Part shown: in pieces, positions 50,829-60,390 of the stretch | Numbering within the stretch: the first letter of the stretch is position 1 | How the letters are laid out: every line of letters begins with the position of its first letter | Source: an uncultured Acidobacteriia bacterium | GTDB lineage: Bacteria > Acidobacteriota > Terriglobia > Bryobacterales > Bryobacteraceae | Direction: 5' to 3' | DNA length: 64,000 nt | Assembly: GCA_903929755.1 (NCBI GenBank) | Contig: CAIYVZ010000067.1 | Coordinates: forward strand, 1-64,000 | Notes under the pieces: model-generated | Seen by the model: only the letters and a program-made list of their open reading frames with translations | What the model was told of the DNA's origin: nothing | The model's database searches: none | Program-made: the position numbers and the translations under genes

Positions 50829-52064
50829 CTAATCGCCCAGGAAACGGCCGTACTTGCGAAGGCCAGCTACGTGATCGCACACCGCCTTGATCCCGGCAGT
50901 AATCGGGATCGCCAGCACCAGCCCGGCGGCATCCCACAGGAAGCCCCAGAACATGAGCGAAAACGTCACCACCAGAGGGTTCAGGTGCACGCGGGCCCCC
51001 ACGATAGTGGGGTAGAGGACATTCATCGCCGTAAGGTGCAGAATCACCGCGATGGCCAGGGAAAGCAAGAGTACCGAACTGGGAGCCCCCGTGGCGAGCC
51101 CCGCCAGCAGCGGCGGCAGGACAGCTAAGACCAGACCCGCATACGGTACAAGGCTCAGAATACCGCTCAGCGTGCCCACCAGAAACGGATAGGGTAAGCG
51201 GATGGCGGCAAACAGAGCGGAAGTCAGCAGGGCGAGGAAGACACCAATCAGGAAGTTTCCAACCACGAACGCCCGGGCCACGCCCGCGATGCCCTGCAGG
51301 CTCTGCGACACGGTGGTGCGCGCAGGCCCATCGAAGAAGCGAAGAAAACTCTTATAAATGTGATCGCGCCAGCTCAGCATGAAATAGACAAGCAGCGGAA
51401 CAAATGAACTCATCAGGACCACCTGGTAAACCGCGTCCAGGCGCGAAAAGATGTAATCCTCAATCGGATTGTGATCGTCGTGAATGCGAACCTCAGGGAT
51501 TAGGTCGGGGGGCGGCGGCAACAGCGGTATCGTTGAGGTTTTTTTGCTGGCCGACTTCTTGTTGTTCTGGACACCAGCGGGAGTTGCCGATTTGTCCGAC
51601 TTCCGGGACGGGGTCAACACCCGGGCGGCGGAGTCCTCCAGTACCTGAATCCGGGTAGACACCGCATCCACCGCCTTCGTGATGTTTTCTTTCAGCGCGG
51701 GAGCATCGTTGGCGATGCCGGACAACTGATTCCAGGCGGCAAACCCGGCAAAGTAGATCACCGTCACCGCAAACAGACACACCACCAGGCTGGCCAGCGA
51801 CCGCGGCAGGCGAATTCTGGTCAGCAAGCCAACGAAAGGTTCCAGAATCAGCGCAATTACCACGGCAGTTATGGTGGTGATAAAAACGATTCGGGCCCAA
51901 TACAGGATCGCAATCACCACGCCTGTGGCGATTATGCCCAAGGCGTAGCTGCGCACCTCCTCGCGGGCCGAATTGACGCCCGTATCCTCGCGGCCTGCAG
52001 ACAACTTCAACACCAGGTTCGAGCCTATCACGTCCGCACGGAAAAACAGGTGCGGGCAATACAA
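50829..52064 (-). CDS. AI-2E family transporter (PerM/YdiK-like)
   Basis: Up to 411 residues; the start is uncertain because TTG 52064 lacks a ribosome site and GTG 52031 or GTG further in are as plausible. Membrane helices: SYALGIIATGVVIAILYWAR, TTITAVVIALILEPFVGLLT, ASLVVCLFAVTVIYFAGF, then a long cytoplasmic or periplasmic insert (about 110-195) with coiled-coil and a Pro-rich segment (LLPPPPDLIPEV), and at least four more helices with VGTLSGILSLVPYAGL and NVLYPTIVGARVHLNPLVV, signatures of the family. Members export signals or ions; the substrate is unknown. It diverges from ruvX. Confidence 0.85.
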   Translation of the reverse strand: MYCPHLFFRADVIGSNLVLKLSAGREDTGVNSAREEVRSYALGIIATGVVIAILYWARIVFITTITAVVIALILEPFVGLLTRIRLPRSLASLVVCLFAVTVIYFAGFAAWNQLSGIANDAPALKENITKAVDAVSTRIQVLEDSAARVLTPSRKSDKSATPAGVQNNKKSASKKTSTIPLLPPPPDLIPEVRIHDDHNPIEDYIFSRLDAVYQVVLMSSFVPLLVYFMLSWRDHIYKSFLRFFDGPARTTVSQSLQGIAGVARAFVVGNFLIGVFLALLTSALFAAIRLPYPFLVGTLSGILSLVPYAGLVLAVLPPLLAGLATGAPSSVLLLSLAIAVILHLTAMNVLYPTIVGARVHLNPLVVTFSLMFWGFLWDAAGLVLAIPITAGIKAVCDHVAGLRKYGRFLGD

Positions 52065-52096
52065 TTGGAACAGTGCGTGAAACTGGTGAAGCGGTA

Positions 52097-52585
52097 ATGG
52101 TAACGGGCCGAATACTGGCTCTGGACGTCGGAAAAAAACGAATTGGCCTGGCTCTCAGCGATGAGTTGGGAATCACCGTGCAGGGCCTTGAAACCATGGA
52201 GCGCCAGGGCCGTCGGTACGATATCGAAATCCTTCGGAAGCTCGCCGTGGCACGCGGGGTTCGGCATATCCTCGTCGGAAACCCGTTGCATATGAGCGGC
52301 GAGGCCAGTCCGCAAAGTGAATATACACGCGAGTTCGCCGGCGAACTGGAACGCAAGACCGGCCTGAAGGTGACACTCTGCGACGAACGCCTCACCAGTT
52401 GGGAAGCGGAAAGCTCGATGCGGGGAACCGGCGTAGCCCGAGCCGACCGCAGGGCCACTATTGACAAGCTCTCCGCCGTAATTTTACTGCAGGACTATCT
52501 GGAGTCTGTTCGGCCCACGCTGCTGCCCGGGGATGGTTTCGATGACCCGGACGAAGGCCAGGCTGATACCTGGAGCGGTGAATGA
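52097..52585 (+). CDS. ruvX: Holliday junction resolvase-like RuvX/YqgF
   Basis: 162 residues from ATG 52097. RILALDVGKKRIGLALSDEL carries the first catalytic Asp in the RNase H-like fold, VGNPLHMSGEASPQSEYTRE matches the conserved GxPxxMxG region, CDERLTSWEAE has the second acid pair and RRATIDKLSAVILLQDYL the third Asp. Known roles include pre-16S rRNA 5' end processing. It is coupled to mltG by an ATGA overlap, a common bacterial arrangement. Confidence 0.93.
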   Translation: MVTGRILALDVGKKRIGLALSDELGITVQGLETMERQGRRYDIEILRKLAVARGVRHILVGNPLHMSGEASPQSEYTREFAGELERKTGLKVTLCDERLTSWEAESSMRGTGVARADRRATIDKLSAVILLQDYLESVRPTLLPGDGFDDPDEGQADTWSGE

Positions 52586-53562
52586 AGGCCTTCATCGCGC
52601 TGGCAGTTCTGCTCGTCCTTGCAGGCGCTTACGTGGCCAGCCAACTCCAGACCCCCTACAAAGGCTTCTCCGACCCGGTGTTCCTGGAAGTAAAGCACGG
52701 CACAACTACGTCGGAAATGGCAGGGGAACTGGCACGAACCGGTGTGATTGAGGGACCCTGGGTCTTCCTGGTCGCCCGTGCCCTGAACCGAAGCGCGCGC
52801 CTGCAGGCTGGCGAATACCGCTTCGCCTCCGCTGCTTCTCCGCTGGAAGTGCTCCGCCGCATCCAAAAGGGCGACATCTACTTCACCGAACTCCTGGTGC
52901 AGGAAGGCCTGAACATCTTTGACATGGCCACCGCAGTGGAGAAGCAGGCCGCCATAAGGGCTGCCGATTTCCTGGCGGCGGCCAAAAATCCGGCGCTAAT
53001 TCACGATCTGGACCCAGAGGCAAAATCACTGGAGGGTTACCTCTTCCCCAGCAAGTACCGCATTTACCGCCACACTACCGCAGCGCAGCTGGTAAAACAA
53101 ATGGTGGGAGAGTTCCGGACCCAGTGGAGCAAAGCCGGAAACGGCGGAAATCCTCACAAAGCGGTGACGCTGGCGTCGCTGGTGGAACGTGAGGCACACC
53201 TCCATGAAGAGCAGCCACGCGTCGCCTCCGTCTTCGTCAATCGCCTGCGGATCGGGATGAAGCTCGATTGCGACCCGACCACTGTCTATGCGGCGCTGCT
53301 TGAGAATCGTTACCGCGGCACAATCCACCAGTCGGACCTTGCGAGCGACAACCCGTACAACACCTATAAGCACGTTGGCCTGCCCCCGGGGCCGATTGCC
53401 AATCCGGGCATCGGCGCCATTCGTGCTGCTCTTGCGCCTGCTGACACCCCGTACCTCTACTTCGTTGCCCGAGCCGACGGGACCGGTGGTCATTACTTCT
53501 CCGAATCCCTGAAGAAGCATCTGGAAGCCGTGAGCCAGTACCGCCGTGCCAGGCAAAAATAG
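52582..53562 (+). CDS. mltG: Endolytic peptidoglycan transglycosylase MltG
   Basis: 326 residues. A membrane anchor (KAFIALAVLLVLAGAYVASQ) leads to a LysM-like domain, then the YceG fold: LASLVEREAHLHEEQPRVAS near 205 contains the catalytic Glu, VFVNRLRIGMKLDCDPTTVY and NPYNTYKHVGLPPGPIANPG are family hallmarks. It cleaves nascent glycan strands outside the inner membrane and so sets glycan length. Its start overlaps the ruvX stop by 4 bp. The region 53563-53764 after it holds a promoter for the next gene. Confidence 0.95.
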   Translation: MKAFIALAVLLVLAGAYVASQLQTPYKGFSDPVFLEVKHGTTTSEMAGELARTGVIEGPWVFLVARALNRSARLQAGEYRFASAASPLEVLRRIQKGDIYFTELLVQEGLNIFDMATAVEKQAAIRAADFLAAAKNPALIHDLDPEAKSLEGYLFPSKYRIYRHTTAAQLVKQMVGEFRTQWSKAGNGGNPHKAVTLASLVEREAHLHEEQPRVASVFVNRLRIGMKLDCDPTTVYAALLENRYRGTIHQSDLASDNPYNTYKHVGLPPGPIANPGIGAIRAALAPADTPYLYFVARADGTGGHYFSESLKKHLEAVSQYRRARQK

Positions 53563-53723
53563 GGCAGCTGGCGGTGGTAAAAGCAGCATGGCCACGCGAC
53601 GCCCCCGGGGGAAAGGATGTAAGTGCGGCGGGGCGGGCCCGCTATTACTGCGGCCCCGGTTAAGAATTCGCCGCATTCAAATGGCTTTCACCCGAACAAC
53701 TTCAGCGTTTTAATTAGAGTAAC

Positions 53724-53753
53724 TTGTTCTGTAAACTCCAGACCGTATATAAT
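53724..53753 (+). promoter_or_regulatory. Sigma70-type promoter of the HutI-like gene
   Basis: TTGTTC at 53724-53729, 18-bp spacer, perfect TATAAT at 53748-53753. Transcription would start near 53760, which leaves 20 bases before GTG 53780 and only 5 before TTG 53765. Confidence 0.6.
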
Positions 53754-53779
53754 TACCACTAACTTTGCAGAAAACTCAG

Positions 53780-54991
53780 GTGGATACAGCGCTGCGGAAT
53801 CCGTGGACGCTCATTCGCAGAGTCCGGCAACTTGTTACGTTGCAGGGAACAAGTGGCCCCCGCCGCGGGGCTGCGATGCGAGACATTCAGGTTGTCAACG
53901 ACGCCGCGCTGCTGGTTCACGACGGCGTGGTTAGAGATTTAGGACCCGCGAGGCGCATCGAAAATCTGGCCGAAGCCCGTCGCGCCATTGAAATCGATGC
54001 GGGCGGCCGCCTGGCTATTCCCTCGTTCGTGGAGGCCGATACAGTCCTGGTTACCCCGCGAGGCGAAGGCCTGCGCTCCCAGGGCGCGGAACCCACCATT
54101 GCGACCGCCTCGAAGAAGCTGCTGGAGAATCAGGCTCGTCTTGCAGTAGAGGAGTGGGTGCGCCATGGCGTTCTCGCCATGGGTTCCGCCACTCACGGTG
54201 CCGGCGACCTCCGGGATGCGCGTAAGCTGCTGAATATCCAAAAAATCTTTCAAACGCGCCCCATCCGGATCCGTTCGGTGTTTTCGCCCAGCGCTGCCCA
54301 GATTGAAGCTGCCGCATCCGACAATGTCGTAAAACAATGGGCCGCCAGCATCGTGGAAAAGCGACTGGCTGGCTTGCTGGAACTGGAAATCCCCCACACC
54401 GACGCGCCTTTCGGACTGGAGCACCTGGAAGCCCTGATCCAGATGTCCGTCTCCCATGGTTTCATCCTTCGTTTACGGTCCGAAACGCCGCTCTCGCACC
54501 GCGCGCAGCGACTCGTTCGGGAGTCGGGCGCAATCTCGGTCATTGCGCCCGGCATCACGGGAGCGCCCAGCCCCGAGTTCACGAAGGCCGCTTGCGTCCT
54601 GGTCCTGCGAACTACCGACATTCTCTCATCCAGTCATCCGGTCGAATGTGCCCGCCGGATGATTGATGAGGGCTGGGCAATCGCCCTCGGCTCCGGGTAT
54701 CAGGGTGCCAAATGGGGTTCGTTCAATCCCCAATACTTGCTTTACCTTGCCCGCGAGCAACTGGGGATGACGATTGAAGAGGCAATTACGGCCACCACAT
54801 GGAACTCAGCCTGTTCTCTTCGCATGTCCACGGTGGCGGGCTCCGTCGAGCCCGGCAAACAGGCCGATCTTGCGATTCTCGACGCAAAAGATTACCGCGA
54901 TCTTGGCAGAAGACCAGGGCACAACGACATCTGGCTAACGCTGCGCGGCGGACGCCCGATTTACCGACGGGGCGCTTTGATGCCGTATTGA
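53780..54991 (+). CDS. HutI-like amidohydrolase-fold protein with lost metal ligands
   Basis: 403 residues from GTG 53780; TTG 53765 is an alternative. TLIRRVRQLVTLQG and RRGAAMRDIQVVNDAALLVH match imidazolonepropionase N-terminal strands, and AILDAKDYRDLGRRPGHNDI the C-terminal ones. Where active HutI has the zinc motif DPHTHLVF, this protein has VEADTVLV, so both His are gone. The late Asp of the TDxNPG loop is replaced by LGSGYQGAKWGSFN. A chain of conserved secondary structure persists (LYLAREQLGMTIEEAITATT), so the gene is not obviously decaying. It may be a structural or regulatory pseudo-enzyme. No hutH or hutU is adjacent. Confidence 0.75.
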   Translation: MDTALRNPWTLIRRVRQLVTLQGTSGPRRGAAMRDIQVVNDAALLVHDGVVRDLGPARRIENLAEARRAIEIDAGGRLAIPSFVEADTVLVTPRGEGLRSQGAEPTIATASKKLLENQARLAVEEWVRHGVLAMGSATHGAGDLRDARKLLNIQKIFQTRPIRIRSVFSPSAAQIEAAASDNVVKQWAASIVEKRLAGLLELEIPHTDAPFGLEHLEALIQMSVSHGFILRLRSETPLSHRAQRLVRESGAISVIAPGITGAPSPEFTKAACVLVLRTTDILSSSHPVECARRMIDEGWAIALGSGYQGAKWGSFNPQYLLYLAREQLGMTIEEAITATTWNSACSLRMSTVAGSVEPGKQADLAILDAKDYRDLGRRPGHNDIWLTLRGGRPIYRRGALMPY

Positions 54992-54994
54992 GCT

Positions 54995-55963
54995 TTAGTG
55001 CTGATGGTGGTGATGTTCGTGATGGTGGCCGTCGTGCACATGGAGCTCGTGGCAATCGCCGGGAATCACGCAGCCCTTATCGAAAATCACGCAGCCGACG
55101 TGCTCAAACTGAACCGTATTGTGGTGGAGATGAAACCGGTCTCCCAGCAACAAGTTCAGGCGCCGCAGGATCCCGTCACTTTGAGAAGGCGGCATATCTT
55201 CAATCAGCACATGGCAACTCAAAGCATGGGTGGAGGAACCCAGGCTCCAAACGTGCAGATCGTGAACATCGAGCACACCCTCCACGGCTTTCATGGCTGA
55301 ACAGACGTCAGTCAGGGCCACCCCGCGGGGCAGGCCTTCCAGCAAAATATTGAGGGATTCGCGAATGATGTCCCAGGCTGTCCAGAGAACAAGCATGGCG
55401 ATGGCCACGGAGAGCAGAGGGTCAATGCTGGTCCAGCCCGTGAAGCGAATCGCCAGGGCGCCTGCGATAATTGCAGCAGAACCGACCAAATCGCCCAGCA
55501 TGTGCATATAAGCACCCTTAACGTTCAGATCATGATGGGCCGCGCCGTGCAGGCCAATCATGATGCCGCCGTTCAGGATAACGGCGCCCCCCGACACCCA
55601 CAACATGGTCGATTCGTTGACGGGTTGGGGGGCGAGCAGGCGCAGGGAGCACTCATACAGGACCCACCCCGAGAAAGCAACCAGGCTCAGGGCATTGATG
55701 AACGCGGCCAAAACGCCGGCGCGGTGGTAGCCGAACGTACGGGAGGCATCCGCGGGCTTCCTTTGGGTGTAGACGGCAAACCAAGCCAGCAGCAGAGCCA
55801 GGGCGTCTGTCAGGTTATGGCCGGCGTCCGAGACGAGCGCCAGACTGTGGGAGCGCATCCCGGCGACAAACTCAAAAACCACGAAGGCGGCTGTGGCGAC
55901 AAATGACCAGATGAGGGTCTTTCCGCTGGCGCTGGCGTGGTGGCCGTGATGGTGAGAATGCAA
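54995..55963 (-). CDS. Cation diffusion facilitator (CzcD/ZitB-like) metal efflux protein
   Basis: TTG 55963 is chosen: AAGGAG lies 5 bases upstream and the frame opens LHSHHHGHHASASGKT; a longer frame crosses the divergent peptidase gene. 322 residues. Six membrane helices with ALVSDAGHNLTDALALLLAW (zinc-site HxxxD in helix 2) and AYMHMLGDLVGSAAIIAGAL (helix 5, HxxxD). The C-terminal ferredoxin-like domain has VLDVHDLHVWSLGSSTHAL. Both termini are His-rich (HSHHHGHH; HDGHHHEHHHHQH), suggesting metal sensing or buffering. Exports Zn, Cd or Co across the inner membrane. Divergent from the S9 peptidase gene. Confidence 0.93.
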   Translation of the reverse strand: MHSHHHGHHASASGKTLIWSFVATAAFVVFEFVAGMRSHSLALVSDAGHNLTDALALLLAWFAVYTQRKPADASRTFGYHRAGVLAAFINALSLVAFSGWVLYECSLRLLAPQPVNESTMLWVSGGAVILNGGIMIGLHGAAHHDLNVKGAYMHMLGDLVGSAAIIAGALAIRFTGWTSIDPLLSVAIAMLVLWTAWDIIRESLNILLEGLPRGVALTDVCSAMKAVEGVLDVHDLHVWSLGSSTHALSCHVLIEDMPPSQSDGILRRLNLLLGDRFHLHHNTVQFEHVGCVIFDKGCVIPGDCHELHVHDGHHHEHHHHQH

Positions 55964-56051
55964 ACGGGCTCCTTGACCTATATTACCCGCCCGGGCCCGT
56001 ACCGGCGAAACAATGTCTCGGCCACACCTGTTCTGCGAGATAATTTGAAGT

Positions 56052-58094
56052 ATGCGCAAATCGGCGTGGCTAGCCTTTGCTTTAGCTCCCGGCTTTTTTA
56101 TTCCTGAGACAGTCCAGGCGCAAAAGCAGCCCTTCAACACAGACGCCCTTCTGAAGATCCAGAGGCTTTCCGACCCCCAGCTTTCCCCGGACGGCAAGAC
56201 AGTGGCCTTCTCCAGCAGCACGCCCGATGTCGCCGCAAACCGCAGTGTCCACAGCATTTGGAGCGTGCCGCTGGAGGGTGGCTCGCCGGTAAAGCTGGTG
56301 GAGCCGGGTGACCGACCGCGTTGGGCCCCGGACGGGAAAGGCATCTACTACACCACTGCGGAGAGTGGCGCCTCCCAAATTTGGCGGATGAATCCGGATG
56401 GGTCAGCTGCGGCGCAGATTACAAAGCTGGCAACCGAAGCCTCCGGGCAGATCATCTCGGGCGATGGCAAGTACCTGGTGTTCACCAGCGACGTTTATCC
56501 GGAATGCAGCGCGAACGGCAGCTTCGACGAAGCCTGTAACGCGAAACTCGTTACTGCAGAGCGCACCAGCAAAGTAAAAGCGCATCTCGCAACGACACTG
56601 CTGTTCCGCCACTGGAACGCGTGGCAGGGCAAGACCAGGACCCACATCCTCTCGTTCTCGCTGGCTGACAGCAAAGTTGTGGATCTGACGCCCGGAGACC
56701 GCGTCGTCCCCCCCTTCTCGCTGGGTGGCCCCGACGATTACGCTATTTCTCCCGACAGCCGGGAAGTCGCTTTCGCGATGAATGTGGATGCCAATCCGGC
56801 CATCTCCACCAACAGCGACATCTACGGCATCCTCCTGACGGGTGGCACAGCCCAGAAGATCACGGCAGGAGCCGGCGCCGACCTTTCTCCCTCGTATTCT
56901 CCGGACGGCAAGTACCTGGCTTTCCGATCCCAGTCGCGCGCGGGCTACGAAAGCGATAAATGGCGTCTGGTTGTTATCGACCGGGCCACCGGCAAGACCA
57001 CAATTCCGACAGATGCGATTGATCGCGCGGTGAACAGCTTCACGTGGTCGCCCGATTCCTCTAAACTTTTCTTCACTGCAGTGGACCGGGGTCGGCAGGC
57101 GATTCAGTTCGTGTCGCCCGAAGGCGGCGGCGCCCGCATGGCGATCAGCGGCAGCAATATGGTGGACGACGTTCAGTTCACCCCGGATGGCAAGACCATG
57201 GTGTTCACACGCCAGCGCGGCGACAGCCCGGTTGAGATCTGCAAAGTTGCGTCGAATGGCAGCAAAGAAGTGGCGCTGACGCACTTGAATGATGCGCTGC
57301 TGGGCCAGTATGAGTTGACGGCGCTCGAAGACTTTACCGTTACCGGCGCGGAAAACACGCCCGTGCACAGCTTCATCGTGAAGCCGGCAGGGTTTACACC
57401 CACGAAAAAATACCCGGTGCTGCTGTTGATCCACGGTGGCCCACAGGGTGAGTGGGGTGAGAGCTGGACCTACCGCTGGAACGCCCAGGTGTTTGCCGGA
57501 GCCGGTTACGTGGTGGTGATGCCAAATCCGCGCGGCTCGATCGGCTACGGCCAGAAGTTCACTGACGATATCAATAACGACTGGGGTGGCAAGCCCTACG
57601 ACGACCTGATGGCTGTGACCGATTACGTGGCCAAACTGCCTTACGTGGATGCCGACCGCATGGTGGCCGCTGGTGGCTCTTATGGCGGCTACATGGTGAA
57701 CTGGATTCTGGGCCACACGGACCGCTTCAAAGCTCTTGTTTCGCACGCCGGGGTGTTTGATCTGCGGGCGAAAGCGGAAGCCACCGAAGAGCTCTGGTTC
57801 CCGATCTGGGAGTTTGGCGGCATGCCGTGGGAAAACCCGGAGGGCTACGAAAAATGGTCGCCCAGCAAGTTCACCGCGCAGTTCAAAACGCCAACGCTGG
57901 TGATCCACGGCGAACTGGATTACCGGATCGTGTACAGCCAGGGTTTGCAGTTATTCACTGCCCTGCAGATGCACAAAGTCCCCTCGCAACTGCTGGTGTA
58001 TCCCGACGAAGGACACTGGATCCTGAAGCCGCAGAACAGCCAGCTTTGGTATAAGACGTTTATTGAGTGGATCGACACGTATACAAAGAAGTAA
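56052..58094 (+). CDS. S9 family prolyl oligopeptidase/dipeptidyl aminopeptidase
   Basis: 680 residues with a signal peptide (AWLAFALAPGFFIPETVQAQ). Residues about 35-400 form a WD/TolB-like beta-propeller with repeated LSPDGKTVAF, YSPDGKYLAF and FTPDGKTMVF units. The alpha/beta-hydrolase domain has Ser in GGSYGGYM near 541, Asp in HGELDYRI near 622 and His in DEGHWIL near 654, a full triad. YPVLLLIHGGPQGEWG supplies the oxyanion site. Acts on peptides in the periplasm or outside. The M23 gene follows after 12 bp and is probably co-transcribed. Confidence 0.95.
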   Translation: MRKSAWLAFALAPGFFIPETVQAQKQPFNTDALLKIQRLSDPQLSPDGKTVAFSSSTPDVAANRSVHSIWSVPLEGGSPVKLVEPGDRPRWAPDGKGIYYTTAESGASQIWRMNPDGSAAAQITKLATEASGQIISGDGKYLVFTSDVYPECSANGSFDEACNAKLVTAERTSKVKAHLATTLLFRHWNAWQGKTRTHILSFSLADSKVVDLTPGDRVVPPFSLGGPDDYAISPDSREVAFAMNVDANPAISTNSDIYGILLTGGTAQKITAGAGADLSPSYSPDGKYLAFRSQSRAGYESDKWRLVVIDRATGKTTIPTDAIDRAVNSFTWSPDSSKLFFTAVDRGRQAIQFVSPEGGGARMAISGSNMVDDVQFTPDGKTMVFTRQRGDSPVEICKVASNGSKEVALTHLNDALLGQYELTALEDFTVTGAENTPVHSFIVKPAGFTPTKKYPVLLLIHGGPQGEWGESWTYRWNAQVFAGAGYVVVMPNPRGSIGYGQKFTDDINNDWGGKPYDDLMAVTDYVAKLPYVDADRMVAAGGSYGGYMVNWILGHTDRFKALVSHAGVFDLRAKAEATEELWFPIWEFGGMPWENPEGYEKWSPSKFTAQFKTPTLVIHGELDYRIVYSQGLQLFTALQMHKVPSQLLVYPDEGHWILKPQNSQLWYKTFIEWIDTYTKK

Positions 58095-58106
58095 CCGGAC
58101 AAATCA

Positions 58107-59498
58107 TTGAAAACCCTGCTAGTTATCGTCTTCCTGGCGCTGTTGTTGTGCGCCGCACCCCTGGTGTACCTGGTCTCCTCGAATGAGACTGTTCTGCAGC
58201 TGGAGAACCCGCCGAAGGTTATCGCGTTTCAAACGCCGGTCACGGTTCGGGCGGAAAACTCTCATGGCCTCCGCTGGATTACGCTGGGGGTGACCCAGGA
58301 CGGCAAGACTACCGAGACGCGTATTGCCCAGGCGAAGGAACAGTCTATCTTCCCGAAGCGAAATGTGCCGCCTGAGATTATTCGCACCAACCTGGGGAAG
58401 CAGTCCACACCCTCGCTCCACGACGGCAAGGCGAAGATCACCATCACGGCTGTCTCCAACGACTTCCGCGGCAAGAGCACTTCCGTGTCCTTTGACGTGG
58501 ACGTGATGACGGAATCGCCGCGTGTCTCCGCCGATGGCGACCAGCATTACATTAACCAGGGGGGCTCGGAGATGGTGACGTTTACGCCCGGCGGCGCGTG
58601 GACGGAAGCGGGCGTGAAGATCGGCGACAATACTTTCCGCAGTTTCCCGCTGCCCGGCCACCCGGGCCAGTATTTCAGCCTGTTCGCGTTCTCGTGGCAA
58701 CTGGGGCCGGATACGCCGGTCTACGTCTACGCCGCGAATCCTGCCGGGACGATCGCGCGGGCTGAGTTTACGCACAAGATATTTCCGAAAAAATTCCGCG
58801 CCAGCACCATCCCGCTGGAAACGATGAACCTGGAACGAGTGGTGAACCAGATTGACCCGAACAATCAGGTAAAAGGCGACCTGGTGCAGCGCTTCGTCCA
58901 GATCAACAGCCAGATGCGGAAGCAGAATAATAAAGTTCTGGCCGATCTCCGACTGCAGTCGGAACAGAATTTCCTCTGGAGCGGCGCCTTTCTGCCGATG
59001 GTGGATTCCACTGTGGAATCCCGCTTCGCCGATGACCGAACTTACACCTGGCAGGGCAAGAAAGTGGATGAACAAACCCACCTTGGCTTCGATCTTGCAA
59101 AACTTGCCCACTCCCCCGTGCCCGCATCAAACGATGGCCGCGTTGTGTTTGCTGAGAATCTGGGCATTTACGGCAATTGCGTCGTAGTGGACCACGGCTT
59201 CGGACTCCAGACTGTGTACGCCCACCTGAGCGAGTTCCTGGTGAAGAAAGGCGACCTGGTGAAGAAGGGCCAGACGTTGGCGAAAACGGGCGCTACGGGG
59301 TTGGCAGGTGGCGATCACCTCCACTTCACCATGCTGATTGACGGAGTCCAGGTGAATCCGGTGGAGTGGTGGGATCCGCACTGGGTGAAAGATCGGATCC
59401 TGGCCCACATGGCGCGTACCCTTCCCGAAGAGCCAGTATCAGGTGGCTACCCCACACCGAAAAAGGGCAAAGCCGCTAAGAAGAAGCGGCGCTCTTAA
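58107..59498 (+). CDS. M23 family metallopeptidase (LytM-like) with N-terminal membrane anchor
   Basis: 463 residues from TTG 58107. One N-terminal helix (LLVIVFLALLLCAAPLVYLV), beta-rich extracytoplasmic region (about 30-230), a helical segment, and a C-terminal LytM domain: HLGFDLAK near 330 (first zinc His and Asp), and GGDHLHFTM near 412 (HxH). Both halves of the zinc site are present, so it may cut peptidoglycan crosslinks. The tail is very basic (KKGKAAKKKRRS). Its last 23 bp overlap the end of the convergent DapA-like gene. It fits with MltG and the NagZ-like enzyme as cell-wall machinery. Confidence 0.9.
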   Translation: MKTLLVIVFLALLLCAAPLVYLVSSNETVLQLENPPKVIAFQTPVTVRAENSHGLRWITLGVTQDGKTTETRIAQAKEQSIFPKRNVPPEIIRTNLGKQSTPSLHDGKAKITITAVSNDFRGKSTSVSFDVDVMTESPRVSADGDQHYINQGGSEMVTFTPGGAWTEAGVKIGDNTFRSFPLPGHPGQYFSLFAFSWQLGPDTPVYVYAANPAGTIARAEFTHKIFPKKFRASTIPLETMNLERVVNQIDPNNQVKGDLVQRFVQINSQMRKQNNKVLADLRLQSEQNFLWSGAFLPMVDSTVESRFADDRTYTWQGKKVDEQTHLGFDLAKLAHSPVPASNDGRVVFAENLGIYGNCVVVDHGFGLQTVYAHLSEFLVKKGDLVKKGQTLAKTGATGLAGGDHLHFTMLIDGVQVNPVEWWDPHWVKDRILAHMARTLPEEPVSGGYPTPKKGKAAKKKRRS

Positions 59499-60390
59499 TC
59501 CATCCCTGAAACCACGCAGCGAACGCTTCCAGCTTCGCTGCGGATTCGGGGGAAAGCGGACAAGCCAGTTCCCCGCCCTTCTGGCCCCGCAATTCGAGGG
59601 CTCGCTTGATCCCGACCGGAGTCGGGAAGTCCTCGATGTGGTCGATAAACTCATCCAGGATCGCCTGGGTTTTGGCAGTGGCCACCAGATCTCCGGCTTT
59701 GGCGTTCTTATACAGCCGCACCAGCACTTCCGGAATGGCCGAAGCGCACCCGGAAAGCACGCCATCGGCTCCCGCTTCGAGCGCGCGCCGGGCGATTCGG
59801 TCATTGCCGGCGAACAGCGCAAACGAACCTGCCTGCCGGAGCGCGAGAAGCTGCGAAAAATACTCCCAATCGCCGCTGGAATCCTTGATACCGGCAAACT
59901 TACCCGTATCGAGCAAACGGCGGGCGGTCTCAATGCGGATGGGCGAGGTGAATTGGGGGATGCTGTAGAGCAGAATGGGCAGCGCGTCGCCCACTTCCCG
60001 GGCAAACTCAAGGCAAAAAGCTTCTACTTCGGGCTGCTGGTACGGGAAAAAGTAAGGGGGCATGAGCAAGAGCCCGCTGGCACCCGCGCCGATGGCATCC
60101 TCGGCAAGTTCCACCGCGCCGCGCAGCGTCGGGTGCCCCACGCCCACAACAAGGGGCACTCTGGAGCGTTTTGCCGCAAGGTAAAGAGCCCTCTGCCGGT
60201 CCGCGTTGGAGTAACTCACGAACTCGCCGGTGGAGCCCATCAGGCAGATGGTGTCCACGCCGCCCTCTGCGACAAAATCCAGTAAATCCAGTAACGCGGT
60301 GAAGTCCGGCTCCAGGGTCCCCGTACGATTTGGGGTCACGACTGCGGCCAGAACCCCTTCCAGCTTCAGATCTCCACGGCCTTTTTTCAT
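59476..60390 (-). CDS. Dihydrodipicolinate synthase/N-acetylneuraminate lyase family aldolase
   Basis: 304 residues. TIM-barrel class I aldolase: GSTGEFVSYSNADRQRAL near 52, ILLYSIPQFTS near 138 (Tyr), FAGIKDSSGDWEYF near 164 (Schiff-base Lys). The GSTGE motif in place of the GTTGE of true DapA and the operon context suggest a keto-acid or sugar-acid lyase rather than lysine synthesis. Its ATG overlaps the DUF1080 stop (ATGA), so both are co-translated, consistent with sugar catabolism. The 3' end overlaps the convergent M23 gene by 23 bp. Confidence 0.88.
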   Translation of the reverse strand: MKKGRGDLKLEGVLAAVVTPNRTGTLEPDFTALLDLLDFVAEGGVDTICLMGSTGEFVSYSNADRQRALYLAAKRSRVPLVVGVGHPTLRGAVELAEDAIGAGASGLLLMPPYFFPYQQPEVEAFCLEFAREVGDALPILLYSIPQFTSPIRIETARRLLDTGKFAGIKDSSGDWEYFSQLLALRQAGSFALFAGNDRIARRALEAGADGVLSGCASAIPEVLVRLYKNAKAGDLVATAKTQAILDEFIDHIEDFPTPVGIKRALELRGQKGGELACPLSPESAAKLEAFAAWFQGWIKSAASS

